DNA of 64,000 bases from Breviolum minutum Mf 1.05b.01 (GCA_000507305.1 DF239296.1:186001-250000), one strand, 5' to 3'. Positions 42,889 to 52,685 are shown, numbered from the stretch's first letter. Made by a program: numbers and translations. Notes: a model not told the origin generated them from the sequence alone.

Positions 42889-43391
42889 GGCCTACCAAAA
42901 ATTCCCCTTACTCCTCAAGCACCCCGATGACTCGACCTGCATTAAAGCTGATGGTCATCCGTTGTCGTGGAGCAGCATTGGGCGGCACCTGAGTCGAAAG
43001 GGGTTTTTTTGTGGGTCATGTGGCAAAGTGAAGCAGATATTCAAAAACCTGGTTGAAAATGACATGTGCAAACTATCTTTGAACATGATATTTGAAAACG
43101 ATATTTGAATATGATTCTATATTCAAATGTCAAAACTTCCTAAATAGCATCCACACTTCATTGGACATTTCTTTCCTCCTTTTCTCTACTTTTCAAACAA
43201 CCCGTCCAACCCCCCATCCCACCAAAATCTCGACACTTGTCTCACAGGCCGCCGAGGCCGGGGCCCAATGTCCAAGCCATGATGGAAAGATTAAAACGGT
43301 ACCGGGCCATAAGGATAAAGTCCAATCCTCGAGAAAATCTCCGGACGACGACGGATCACCAGCCAAGCCGGAAAAAGCCAAGCTCAGAAAG
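42889..43391 (+). CDS. Two exons of an unknown gene with a possible zinc-binding Cys/His cluster
   Basis: Exon 42889-43027 follows CTTTGGAG|G and encodes AYQKFPLLLKHPDDSTCIKA, DGHPLSWSSIGRHLSRK and FFCGSCGK before an AAA|GTGAAG donor. Exon 43248-43391 follows GTCTCACAG|G and has exactly 48 codons in phase 0: AAEAGAQCPSHDGKIKTVPG, then a Lys/Ser/Asp-rich tail, before AAAG|GTAGGT. They join in frame across a 220-nt GT-AG intron. The join creates C-x2-C-x9-C-x2-H (CGSC...CPSH), which could bind zinc. The tail is likely disordered. Upstream and downstream exons were not identified, and no family is recognised. Confidence 0.6.
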
Positions 43392-43499
43392 GTAGGTCTG
43401 GTAATTGTCATGAAAATGCCTTTGGTTGTTTTTTTAAACGCGTTTTTTTTTGATGAATTGTTTCTAGTAAAAAAACAATAAGGAATTGGTGGTTGAATA

Positions 43500-44520
43500 A
43501 AACCGACCTTTTTTTTAAATCTAGCTTCTCAAATTGGATCATTTGCACCAAGTCGCGGGCAAAAATTTAGAAAAAGCTCTATTTAACCACGACTGCAGGT
43601 TGATAGTTTCACACTAAAGATTTTGCTAATTTTTGCGGATGAGGAGACATTTCCGCAGAACTTGAGTGTCCAAAAAACTGCTCCGAAGTTGGTGGTTACT
43701 CTTGTGGTGTCATAAATATGAAATTAATATAACCACAAACAGACGACTTTATGATGTAAGAATTATCATTAAGTATGGAGGTAAAAAAATGGGTCCTTCC
43801 AATGATAATTACCTTTAGAATTGCCTGGTAAGATCGGGAATCTCTTCAGTATGAATCATCCATTTCATAGGTGCAGAGTCTTGGAAACTCCAAGGAAGCA
43901 TCCAAACACCTCTGATTCACAATTTTACTGAAAAAGTGCACGCAGTTGGTTAAGAGAAGGGCCAGAAAAAAACTTGTCCATTGGACACTCTCATGGTATA
44001 CGCGGCCCTCAATTTCTTGTGGGCCAACCCCCTCCCACTCCCACCCTTCACTGTGCACCCCTTGCGATGCCAAAATCCAGGGCGTCTCGCACCTCTGGCA
44101 GTCCAAGATGACATCTCGACATTTGTTTTTACTCCCATAAAAACAGTGATCATCATTATATGAAACCAACCCAAACAATGCACTTTTTTCATGGAAATCC
44201 CGCAAATTCAGAAAATATATTTGTTTGATCCTCCTCCCCCCCCCAAAAAAAATGGTCGCATTTATGGATCCCTTTATTTACAGCCATAGTTTTTTTGAAA
44301 TGGTTTTTTGATTGCTGGACCCAACCTCAGCTGGCAAGGCAGCCATGGGAGCAGAAGGCCTTCCCAACAAGGGGTGAACGCTACGTTACGATCTTTGACC
44401 AGAAAATCTTCACCTAAAAACTCCCACAGTGTTTCAGAGATTTTCAGCGTTTCAATGGGTCCTTAAGGGGATTTTTAACCTTCGAAAATTTCCAAAGCGT
44501 TTTCTGTTTAGTTTCTTTGC
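43500..44520. other. No gene assigned
   Basis: Short overlapping frames on both strands around 43850-44200. A poly-C/poly-A run at 44236-44250. No clean splice pair seen. Confidence 0.3.
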
Positions 44521-44570
44521 AGGCCGAAAACTCAAGGGCCAACTTTAGGTGTGGACCCCATCTCCATTAG

Positions 44571-44751
44571 GTCAATGATGTTTCCCTTCAATGCCTTTAA
44601 ACTCCAGTGGTTCCAAAGTCTTCACAAATCCATTGGCCAAAAAGAATGGCAGGCAAACTTTTCGTTGATCAAAAGTAGACCTCTTTCAAAACTTCATTGG
44701 CCCAACAGTGTGTATCAACAAAAAATTACCCTAATGGAATGTCTTTTGTAA
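44571..44751 (+). CDS. Candidate exon, unknown protein
   Basis: CTCCATTAG|G acceptor followed by 59 open codons and a stop. Encodes SMMFPFNAFKLQWFQSLHKS, IGQKEWQANFSLIKSRPLSK and a short tail. An additional tiny AG|G...GT segment (44523-44548, AENSRANF) lies just upstream with a good TTTGCAG acceptor, but the spacing to this exon is too short for an intron. Confidence 0.4.
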
Positions 44752-44771
44752 CTTCCGGGCCAAAAATCACA

Positions 44772-44875
44772 TACACTCCCCAAGTTAAACATAGCCCCTG
44801 AAAAGGGGGCTTCCCAAAAGGAGAACTAGTCTTCTAACCATCATTTTTCAGGGGCTATGTTAAACTTCGGGGTGC
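44772..44875. mobile_element. TA-flanked element, family B
   Basis: TACACTCCCCAAGTTAAACA at the left and TGTTAAACTTCGGGGTGCA at the right, with ATAGCCCCTGAAAA and TTTTCAGGGGCTAT as inner repeats. Confidence 0.85.
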
Positions 44876-44929
44876 AAAAAAAATTTACTCCGAACATCCA
44901 AACGTGCCCAAGCTACAGTAGCTCCCAGG

Positions 44930-44980
44930 ATGATATTTCGCTTCCCAACTCCCAATTTCTTTGGCCTCGGATCCATGAGG
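44930..44980 (+). CDS. Candidate internal exon, unknown protein
   Basis: GCTCCCAG|G acceptor, 17 codons in phase 0 (DDISLPNSQFLWPRIHE), GAG|GTTGAT donor. A further plus-strand stretch after TTTCCTTAG|G at 45023 (ATNGTTPCLGECSHVLDLGT) continues in the right phase and may be the next exon. Confidence 0.4.
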
Positions 44981-45113
44981 TTGATAGAACATGGCAAAAG
45001 CGAGCTGGCGTTGTTTCCTTAGGCTACAAACGGAACCACGCCTTGCTTAGGAGAATGTTCCCATGTTTTAGACCTTGGGACATTGAACACATGGATATTA
45101 TGCAAAAAAAATA

Positions 45114-45248
45114 GTGTGTATATATATATATATACACACACAACCCTGAAGCTGAATATAGACCCTGAAAAATGGTGTTTGGAAGACGATCGTCCCCTTT
45201 TGGGGTGGTGGATCTTTTTAGGGCCTATATTAAACTTCGGGGCTGTAT
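45114..45248. mobile_element. TA microsatellite plus family B element
   Basis: A TATATA run (45118-45136) is followed by AACCCTGAAGCTGAATATAG and ends TTAAACTTCGGGGCTGTA. The element resembles 44772-44875. Confidence 0.7.
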
Positions 45249-45263
45249 ATTATATGCGTACAG

Positions 45264-45493
45264 GACTTGGAAAAGGCCCAACTCTTCTAGAGAGGGTGCC
45301 CCATGACCAATTCCAGAGCGCAACTCTCGGCATTCAAATCATGGCAAATGATGCATACAAAGAAGTAAACTATCTCAACAAAAAATGCTATTCTGCATGC
45401 AACTCAGCAAAAACAACATCTCAAATGGTTCTATTGTTGGCATTTTGGAGCTGCATGTGTTTCTTTGTTGTTCCAAATGCGAAAAAGTTGTGA
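45264..45493 (+). CDS. 3'-terminal exon with C-terminal hydrophobic segment, unknown protein
   Basis: Plus strand: GCGTACAG|G acceptor, 75 codons and a stop. Encodes LGKGPTLLERVPHDQFQSAT, IMANDAYKEVNYLNKKCYSA and a hydrophobic end, MVLLLAFWSCMCFFVVP, followed by NAKKL. A single C-terminal membrane helix with a KKxL-like basic tail is possible. No family recognised. It converges with the minus-strand exon ending at 45918. Confidence 0.5.
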
Positions 45494-45917
45494 ACAAGTA
45501 GAGTTGAGAAACAGTATGCTGCCCCTAAGTGCCAATATCCCCCACAAAACTCAACTTCCGGACAGAAATCCCTCCATTTTTGGTTGGTCCAAGTGGCCGC
45601 AATCCACATAGTAAGCACCAGAAAGAGCCGAAAAGGGATGTACATGGGGTCCATTCCTTGAGAGTTTTCACAATTCTGTTGATTGCAGACGCTTCAAATG
45701 TTGGAAAAACCATATGAAACTGGTTGAGTAAAAATCGATGGCCTCCATGAGAAGTAAAAGGGCAGTATGATTTCCTTACAGAAATTCACCAACCTTTTGT
45801 TTTGCTTTCGTAGCGTGAACTTTTGGCTTTCATTCATAAACCCCGAAAAAATAAGTTGAATCAAACCGCACTTCTTGTGGAACTCATGTGTGTTCAAGTT
45901 TTATATCTACCCATCTT

Positions 45918-46037
45918 TTAAAACACAGAAGTGTGGCAAAGCACACACATGTATCCACACGCAGCTCGTCCGAGGTACAAGCCACAAGCTGGGTTGACAT
46001 TCGCCCAAGAAGCTTCGATTTCCAGCTCATGGGTGTC
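45918..46037 (-). CDS. 3'-terminal exon, Cys-rich end, unknown protein
   Basis: Minus strand: GCCACTTAG|G acceptor, exactly 40 codons including the stop. Encodes DTHELEIEASWANVNPACGL and YLGRAACGYMCVLCHTSVF. The closely spaced Cys residues (C-x3-C-x2-CH) could bind metal. Upstream exons unknown; a family B element abuts its upstream side. Confidence 0.5.
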   Translation of the reverse strand, partial: DTHELEIEASWANVNPACGLYLGRAACGYMCVLCHTSVF

Positions 46038-46060
46038 CTAAGTGGCCGAAATACCAATCT

Positions 46061-46185
46061 CACCTGGAAACTAACAGCTGCACCCCCCATCCCCAAAAAA
46101 AGCCGCCTTTACCAGAAAGAAAATTCATTGGAACCTTCCAAGCATTAATTTTCAGGGTCTTTAGCTGTTGGTTTCAAAAAGGGTA
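46061..46185. mobile_element. TA-flanked element, family B (long form)
   Basis: ACCTGGAAACTAACAGCTGC at the left and TAGCTGTTGGTTTCAAAAAGGGTA at the right. Ends are degenerate relative to 21905-22024. Confidence 0.65.
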
Positions 46186-46334
46186 TTCCATGCCCTCCAA
46201 GCTACCCAAACTCAGAAAATGTTCAGGAAAACACTGAAACTTCAGGGAACAAACCAGGTAACCTTAATTTTCATTATGGCCTGCCAAAAAACGGCACGCA
46301 AAAAAAACACAACATTTCCAACTTGAAAAGTCCC

Positions 46335-46442
46335 TACCCTTCCTTCCATAATCATGGTTCAGTGGAAAATGGTTCCCTCCAATACTAGTTTCCTTTCATT
46401 TAGGGTAATTTTCCACTGAACCATGACTATGGCAGAAGGGTA
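46335..46442. mobile_element. MITE-like element, family F (copy 1)
   Basis: TACCCTTCCTTCCATAATCA and CATGGTTCAGTGGAAAAT at the left pair with ATTTTCCACTGAACCATG and the AGAAGGGTA end at the right. Copies at 63336 and, left half only, 23821. Confidence 0.85.
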
Positions 46443-46967
46443 ATGTTTCAGACGTTTTTTTTTCCAGTTCTTCATGCCCCTAACATGAACCAACTCCCGA
46501 ACCGAATGTATCAGGAAATTCCTTTTCGTATCATCTGAAGTTGACTCCGGATCTGGAAATCTCACCATAACTCTCGTCTTTTTTGGGAGAAAAAAAACTG
46601 TGATTTCAACCACCCCAACTATTTTGCAACTAAAAAAAACACCCAAGAAACTCGGCGAATCATCCAGGTGAATTTCGGAATTTTGCCTTTTATTTTCATT
46701 GAAATATCTGTAATTACAGTACTTGGTCAGTTGTTTCAACCTCCACTCCAATTTGCTCATGAAAAATCGTCATTCGCAGATGTAGGGATCCAAATCATGG
46801 GGATTTTTTTTGCAATCCGCCGAGTTGGAAATTCCGGATATGCCAATAACTGGATGACTCGAGGCTATAGTCCCAAAGTGCTGCAATGCATGGCGGTCCA
46901 ATCTTGCGATCACGAAAAACAGGTGGTATTTTTTTTTCAAACACTGGAAAATGATGGGATGGCCAAC

Positions 46968-47052
46968 TACCCTCCAAGTAACTAACATATCCTACCTAGG
47001 CAATTGAAAAATCATGGAAACGAGGACATGTTAGTTTTTTTTGGGGGGCTAC
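46968..47052. mobile_element. TA-flanked element, family B (short form)
   Basis: TACCCTCCAAGTAACTAACA at the left and ATGTTAGTTTTTTTTGGGGGG at the right. Confidence 0.7.
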
Positions 47053-47261
47053 CTATGAAGAGGGTGCAGAGTATCAAGCATCAATCATATCCAGAATCAT
47101 GACGAATTCACCACATTCCCAGTTGATGGAAAGTGACAGCTTCATCTCCAAGATAATCCTTTAGGGCTGCCTCCACTGCTGCACGTAAATGTTTTACCTG
47201 ACATCGGACCGTTGGAAGTGATACTGATTTTTGCTTCAATAGTGGAAAAAAAGGAGATCCC

Positions 47262-47384
47262 AAATATATCACCCCAAAAAGAAAATGAACATGTCCCGTT
47301 GAAAAAGCACCATTTTGAAAGGAAATGTCATTTTCCAACTATCAATTTCAAGGAGATATGTGAATTTTCAGGGGGGTGTATGTA
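47262..47384. mobile_element. Family B element, variant
   Basis: TATATCACCCCAAAAAGAAA at the left and GTGAATTTTCAGGGGGGTGTA at the right. Shares AAAGGAAATGTCATTTT with 19038-19125. Confidence 0.6.
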
Positions 47385-47390
47385 TCCCAC

Positions 47391-47535
47391 TCAATTGAGC
47401 CACAAAAAAACCCTCTTACTTTCCATTGAATCCTGCTTGTTTAATAGGGATCTTTTTTAATTAAATGGTTTATTCAAATCCCCATCTATATCCCATATCA
47501 AATCTCCTACAACCCATTATACAAACCCTTGATAT
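47391..47535. repeat. Short dispersed repeat, family H (copy 3)
   Basis: TTGAGCCACAAAAAAACC ... CTTACTTTCCATTGAATCCT ... TTGTTTAATAGGGATC parallels 1-120. Confidence 0.5.
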
Positions 47536-47610
47536 AGGATATTATATAATTCATATTGACTAAAAAAATAAAAAAAATCTCCCATATAATTGGGTTGTAT
47601 AATCTCCTAT

Positions 47611-47716
47611 ATGGGTGTTTCCAAAAATAGGGATACCCCCAAAACACCCCAAAATGATCATTTTAAGTAGGAAAACCCATGGTTGTTGGGTACCACCATT
47701 TTTGGAAACATCCATA
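47611..47716. mobile_element. MITE-like element, family C (copy 2)
   Basis: TATGGGTGTTTCCAAAAATA at the left and TTTTTGGAAACATCCATA at the right. Confidence 0.85.
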
Positions 47717-48172
47717 TCAAACAACCAACCAGGGGCCCTTTTTTCATGGCTTTGACATCACCTCAATGGGTCCCATCCTACCGGGAAGCCTGCTTTCGAA
47801 TGCCCGACTGCTTGGGATGCGCCTCTGCCGAGGTCCCCCGGTAGACCAGGTGATCTACCTTTATTTGGACCTAACATTCTCATGACCAAAATTTGGGAGA
47901 ATACAAGGTAGATAGCTGAAAATCAAGAACTTTTAGAAGAGCTACTCTGGTGGAAGTAGGATTTCAATGATCAAAGAAGTGATGATTGCAAAGATGTTCA
48001 AGCTATGTGAAGGCTATTATTACAAAAAACACCTGAAATGTGAAGTCACCAGGAAATTTCCCCCGACAATTTACAATCCAACAAAACACGTGACGTTGCA
48101 TCGCAAGCAAATTCCTGCCGCGCCCACTTCAGCATTTTCTGCGAATGTTTTCTGAGATGAAATGCCAAATCT

Positions 48173-50449
48173 TCAAAGTTCGTATTGCACAACATAGCAA
48201 GGATAAGCTTGCTCTCTGTCAAAGATCACAAACTCTTGATGAATCTGCTTTGTCTTGGGATGGCCCTGAATGGCACCTGGCTTTACCATGATAGAATCGT
48301 AGGTACCTGAAGACTCCCTTCTAAGAGGTGGCCTTCTTTCCTTCTTTCGAGTTTCAGTTGCAAGGTAACTATCACCAAGTGCAACCCGAGAAATAATCAA
48401 CGTCCTCTCAGACCCACAATTACAACAGAAAGGCTTGTGGTTCTCACAAGTATATTGGTGACTCTTACATGCAGCACCAGCAAAATAAACTCCTGCACCA
48501 TAAAAAGCATTTTGACATGTTCGATGATCAAAACCTTCTCGAACAATAGAATTTGCATTTTCCCATGAGGTACCATGCAACAAAATTTTTTCATCCACGT
48601 CAGGATCTAATACTTCACCACAGTGGAATACAGCTTGAGCTTCTTCCATGATCCTCTTTGAGCCATCCAGATCTAAAGGAGCAGATTCAATGACAACCTT
48701 TTTGGCTGTATTATCCTGTCGCATTGCTCCGATTCTTGATCTGTAGCGATGCCAAAGTCGATAATTTTCAATGCGATGAACCGATTTGACTTTTGCTGCT
48801 CTCATGCAAGAACAAGAATTCGGTCCCCAATGTCCCGATGTGTCTTGTGCATGACCTGTTTCTTGCAAGATGCGGTGGATCGAATCAAGAATCTCCTTGT
48901 CTGCCACTTCTTTGTAAAAAGATCTCAAATCATCACCTTGTTGCAATAACTCAGCAGGTGTCGAAACCCACTGAGCAGGAACGTTGGGTAAGATACGGAT
49001 GCTTCGCACCTTTTGTGTTGCCAAATGTCGTTGTTTCATCAGCTCAAAATCCACTACACGAGCCACCCCACCAGAACTGATGGTAGCATGTCGACTGTTC
49101 GGCAGGTATTGCAAGTATGCCAAGTAAGCTTTCTGCATCTGTTCGTTTCCTTCAGGTGGTACCGCATGCCAGCTGCCTTCCATCTCATACTGCCAGCAAG
49201 CACCACTCACAACAAAAGTAGAGATGTGTTTTTTCATCTCCAGATCTGTTTTCAATCGCATATTTTCCTCAGATAGCTGCGCACGTTTTTCCTCTAAAGC
49301 CTGTAGCGTCCCTTTAAAGGACGCTTGAAGCTTCCGTAATGTCTCTTCCAATTCTGCAATTCTACAATTTTTCTTCAAATTCTCCTTGCTTTCCCTTTCA
49401 GCTGCATCCTTCAACTTTTTGGCGTCAACTTCCTGCTTTCTTATCGTCTCTTCCAATTCTGCAATCCTGGAAATGGTGTCGATTTCCTGCTTTCTTATCG
49501 TCTCTTCCAATTCTGCAATTCTGGAAATTCTCTTCAAATTCTCCTTGCTTTCCCTTTCAGCTGCATCCTTCAACTTTTTGGCGTCGTTTTTCTGCTTTCT
49601 TTTCAGCCGGTTTGCACATCGTTTTGCTGCAGCCAACCGTCGTGCCTCTCTGGATCTCAAGCTGCTCTGAGAGGACGAGGCCGACGAGGACGACGACTTG
49701 TGTTTCCGTCTCTTCAGGCATTCCCCGAAACTTTGTTTGGGCGACTTTGGCTTTGGGATTTCCTTCTTGTCCTTCATAACTTTGGTCTTTTCAAGCGTTT
49801 CTACCATTTTCATCCCAATTTGTTTCTGTCTCTTCAGCCATTCCTCGAAACTTTCCTCCATTCTGGGTAGTAGTGTTAAACTCGACCCTGCACTCGTTTC
49901 CAAGGAACCATCCGCTGTCGCCAACCTTATGAGCTTTCCGGACGCCTCTCTGGATCTCGAGCGGCTGCTCTGAGAGGACGAGGCCGACGAGGACGACGAG
50001 GACGAAATCTTTGTCCACTTGTGTTTCCGTCTCTTCAGGCATTCCTCGAAACTTTGTTTGGGCGACTTTGGCTTTGGGATTTCCTTCTTGTCCTTCATAG
50101 CTTTGGTCTTTTCAAGCGTTTCTACCATTTTCATCCCAATTTGTTTCTGTCTCTTCAGCCATTCCTCGAAACTTTCCTCCATTCTGGGTAGTAGTGTTAA
50201 ACTCGACCCTGCACTCGTTTCCAAGGAACCATCCGCTGTCGCCAACCTTATGAGCTTTCCGGGCGCCTCTCTGGATCTCGAGCGGCTGCGCTTCGAGGAC
50301 GACATCTTTGGCGGATTAGCTAAACGAGTGATCCATTGTTGGATGTATCCCTTTGGTGGCGTTGAGGATCTTAAGCCTCGCAGTTGACGCTTAGAGTTAA
50401 AAAAAGAAACGTGGTTCTTGTTACTGGTTGACAAAAACATTGATCTCAA
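48173..50449 (-). CDS. WWE-PARP protein: ADP-ribosyltransferase with coiled coil and duplicated Ser/Arg-rich N-terminus
   Basis: One uninterrupted ORF of 758 codons. Residues 53-151 and 162-251 are two nearly identical copies of a basic, Ser/Arg-rich module (SRSREAxGKLIRLATADG ... IPKPKSPKQSF). Residues 267-405 are heptad-like and Lys/Glu-rich with repeats KKLKDAAERESKENLK (twice) and RIAELEETIRK (three times): a coiled coil. Residues 415-486 form a WWE domain (CWQYEMEGSWHAV ... VVDFELMKQ), which in this family binds ADP-ribose chains. Residues about 590-758 are the PARP catalytic domain: LLHGT (His625), FYGAGVYFAG (Tyr655) and QEFVIFDREQAYP (Glu739), the His-Tyr-Glu triad typical of enzymes able to make poly(ADP-ribose). 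CENHKPFCCNC (668-678) resembles the tankyrase zinc site, with one residue less between His and Cys. Start: Met1 gives the longest form; Met49, just before the Ser/Arg module, is an alternative. It has no introns, unlike its neighbours. Confidence 0.9.
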   Translation of the reverse strand: MRSMFLSTSNKNHVSFFNSKRQLRGLRSSTPPKGYIQQWITRLANPPKMSSSKRSRSRSREAPGKLIRLATADGSLETSAGSSLTLLPRMEESFEEWLKRQKQIGMKMVETLEKTKAMKDKKEIPKPKSPKQSFEECLKRRKHKWTKISSSSSSSASSSQSSRSRSREASGKLIRLATADGSLETSAGSSLTLLPRMEESFEEWLKRQKQIGMKMVETLEKTKVMKDKKEIPKPKSPKQSFGECLKRRKHKSSSSSASSSQSSLRSREARRLAAAKRCANRLKRKQKNDAKKLKDAAERESKENLKRISRIAELEETIRKQEIDTISRIAELEETIRKQEVDAKKLKDAAERESKENLKKNCRIAELEETLRKLQASFKGTLQALEEKRAQLSEENMRLKTDLEMKKHISTFVVSGACWQYEMEGSWHAVPPEGNEQMQKAYLAYLQYLPNSRHATISSGGVARVVDFELMKQRHLATQKVRSIRILPNVPAQWVSTPAELLQQGDDLRSFYKEVADKEILDSIHRILQETGHAQDTSGHWGPNSCSCMRAAKVKSVHRIENYRLWHRYRSRIGAMRQDNTAKKVVIESAPLDLDGSKRIMEEAQAVFHCGEVLDPDVDEKILLHGTSWENANSIVREGFDHRTCQNAFYGAGVYFAGAACKSHQYTCENHKPFCCNCGSERTLIISRVALGDSYLATETRKKERRPPLRRESSGTYDSIMVKPGAIQGHPKTKQIHQEFVIFDREQAYPCYVVQYEL
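49697..50287 (-). repeat. In-frame 324-bp-spaced duplication inside the PARP gene
   Basis: Two copies of about 270 bp (50287-50018 and 49963-49697) differ by only about three substitutions by eye. The offset is 324 bp, so the frame is kept. Recent unequal exchange is the simplest reading. Confidence 0.9.
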
Positions 50450-50926
50450 AAAAATTTACAGCAACAAGCTATAAGTTAAAACCAATGGAGTTGTTGTGAA
50501 ACAACAAGCCGCTTGTTTCCAAAAATCAACTGAACACACACGACCCTTGGTGATGATCTCTTCAACCCCGCACCGAGCCGCTGATCAATATGACATGGGT
50601 TGTCTTGTTTTGGCCTCATGATTGACGGGAAAACTTTGGACCCAAACAAAAAAATAAACAAGTCGTTTTCAACGGTTTTTTTCAAGTTGGAAAATGGCCG
50701 CGGAAAATCTCATCCCCACTTCATAACCAAAAAACAACGCAAGCACATATACCAACAAAGCACTACAAATGCATCATCTTGTTGTAAAGTCAAGCATTAA
50801 ACTGGAAATGGCAAAAGGAAAAGGTTGAGCAAAGGTGGGAAATCCATTGAAGGTGCGAAATCCTTCCAATCATCGGCTAGTCAAGGTTGGTTCCTGTTTC
50901 AGAGGTCCGCTCAAAATATGCCAAAA

Positions 50927-50953
50927 AATGTTGTTGTTGTTGCTGTTATCATT

Positions 50954-50991
<38 letters not shown>

Positions 50992-50992
50992 G
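50927..50992. repeat. (TTG)n and (CAT)n microsatellite
   Basis: Short TTG run followed by about 14 CAT units. Confidence 0.9.
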
Positions 50993-51435
50993 TTGTCGTC
51001 ATCATGTTGTCGTCATCATCTGCAACTGTTGATTTCACACCTAGTGGCTCTGGAAAAAAGCCCCAAGCGAAACAACTTTGATTCGTTGACCTTGTTTTTC
51101 GGCGCTTGAAATCCTCGCGTAAACGGACGGGAAAAAGCCGGGCACTCGAAAGACTTCTCCCTCAGTCAGCACTCTACACACCTACTTGTCTCAGGGTATA
51201 TAGGAACTGAGGGTGCATTTTTTTAAAGAGGACATATCTAAAAGCACTTCTGGGATGTGATGGATGTGGTGGATATATATATATACATATTGTCAAACCC
51301 TGCAAGGATAGATAAACCCTCAAAATGTGTACACGTATCCAAACACCTTGCATCAACATATATGTTATATACACAGTTGCTAGCATAACTTATACATAAA
51401 AAGACACTTTTCTACTATTCTTAGGTAAAAAACAT

Positions 51436-51666
51436 CTAAAAACAAGTTGCCACTAAGGGGAGAGTAGTCCTGAGACCATGCCCTTTTGAGGGGGAACCAT
51501 GCGCACGAGAGGGTCTGTGGCTTTCATCGGACTCCGTGAACAAAAAGGGAGCACTTTGGCTCGCCTTCAACACAGTTTCCACCACTCCCCCCAATTGCAT
51601 AGCTGCCAACTGGATGGATTCGTTGAACAAAAAAACGAACACAACATGGTCGTTTTTTAAAAGCAT
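51436..51666 (-). CDS. ORF of 76 codons, probably a terminal exon, unknown protein
   Basis: Minus-strand frame ending in a stop at 51436. Its latter part reads LAAMQLGGVVETVLKASQSA, PFLFTESDESHRPSRAHGSP and GHGLRTTLPLVATCF. A possible acceptor (CCATCCAG) precedes LAAMQ but is followed by T. Same strand as the PARP gene 1 kb away. Confidence 0.4.
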   Translation of the reverse strand: MLLKNDHVVFVFLFNESIQLAAMQLGGVVETVLKASQSAPFLFTESDESHRPSRAHGSPSKGHGLRTTLPLVATCF

Positions 51667-51861
51667 AACCTGGATTTGCTTGTTCGATGCTTTTGGAAAA
51701 AAGTAATTAAAAAAACACCAAATGGCGATTTAATGATGATTATCCCATGGAAGAAAAATAAAACCATCACCTTAAGCAAAATAAAAAGATAAGGGGTGGA
51801 GTCGATGAAAGCTGAAATTGGTTTCGAAGAACTTTCTTTGAAAAAACACGGATATTGAAGG

Positions 51862-51980
51862 TTGCCCTCCCTGAACAGCTAAAGCACCTGAAAATGGATG
51901 GGAAAGGAAGACGAAGACGATCCTTTCCTTTTTGGGTTTCGGCCTATTTTTAGGGGGGCGAACTGTTAGTTTTAAGGTAC
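51862..51980. mobile_element. TA-flanked element, family B (long form)
   Basis: Left GCCCTCCCTGAACAGCTAAAG lacks the ACTAA found in 21905-22024. The interior (ATGGGAAAGGAAGACGAAGA, GGGTTTCGGCCTATTTTTAG) is nearly identical to that copy. Confidence 0.8.
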
Positions 51981-52492
51981 TATCTCTTAGTTCCACCCAA
52001 AAATAACACACCTGACAGTTCCAGTCTGGCAGTTCAAACCGTGGCGCTCCAGGTATTTGGGATGTTTTTGCAACTGCGGTGACACCAACTGGTGAGACGG
52101 GATTTGGGCCCGAGATCCTTAAGCCTTAAGACAATAAATGGCCTCTCCAAAAGAAAACAACCCAGTCTTTTTGTTTGTCGGTTTGGGTTGTTGGTTTGGG
52201 TGTTCCTTACAAATCTAGATCTTCATCATTTTTTGGATGTGTTCGTTAAAAAGGTCTTTAAAAAAAAAGAACTTCAAACTTGACATGATCATCAAGACTG
52301 GTTGATTATCAAAATACAATTGTTCGGCGGTTTTCCCTGTCCTATATTCAAAAAAAAACCTTAAGGTATGTTTATGTGTTCACTTTGGGAAAAAAAGATG
52401 AACAAAGAAAGGCACATGTATTAAGGCTCCAACTTAAAGAAGTACCAACTCATAAATACTTTTTCACATGGCCATGTTGAAACTGCTTTGAG

Positions 52493-52682
52493 GATCGCAA
52501 AATGCCGGCATTTTGGCGATAATGCGCTATGCACGACGACTGGCCGCAGAGTCTGGATTTTTTCACTGGAAGTTCTCCCTCATGTAGCCCACTTACCTCA
52601 GCCAGCAAAAAAAGGGGCTGTTGAGTTTGTCAGTACTCGCAGAGTCCATGATACCAAAATAAAAAAGATGAAAGTGTACTGA
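52493..52682 (+). CDS. 3'-terminal exon, unknown protein
   Basis: GCTTTGAG|G acceptor, 62 codons and a stop. Encodes IAKCRHFGDNALCTTTGRRV, WIFSLEVLPHVAHLPQPAKK and GAVEFVSTRRVHDTKIKKMK. Open, coding-like and followed within four bases by a family B element. No family recognised. Confidence 0.5.
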
Positions 52683-52685
52683 CTG

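Noticed and set aside
43480-43590. Another family A element starting GGTGGTTGAATAAAACC
   Set aside because: Only the first dozen bases match; no core and no right end.
48749-50387. Several ORFs of 65-146 codons on both strands inside the PARP gene
   Set aside because: Shadows of the 758-codon frame; they repeat where the gene itself is duplicated.
50303-50700. Spliced-leader relic upstream of the PARP gene
   Set aside because: I looked on the minus strand for the dinoflagellate leader end and saw no convincing match.
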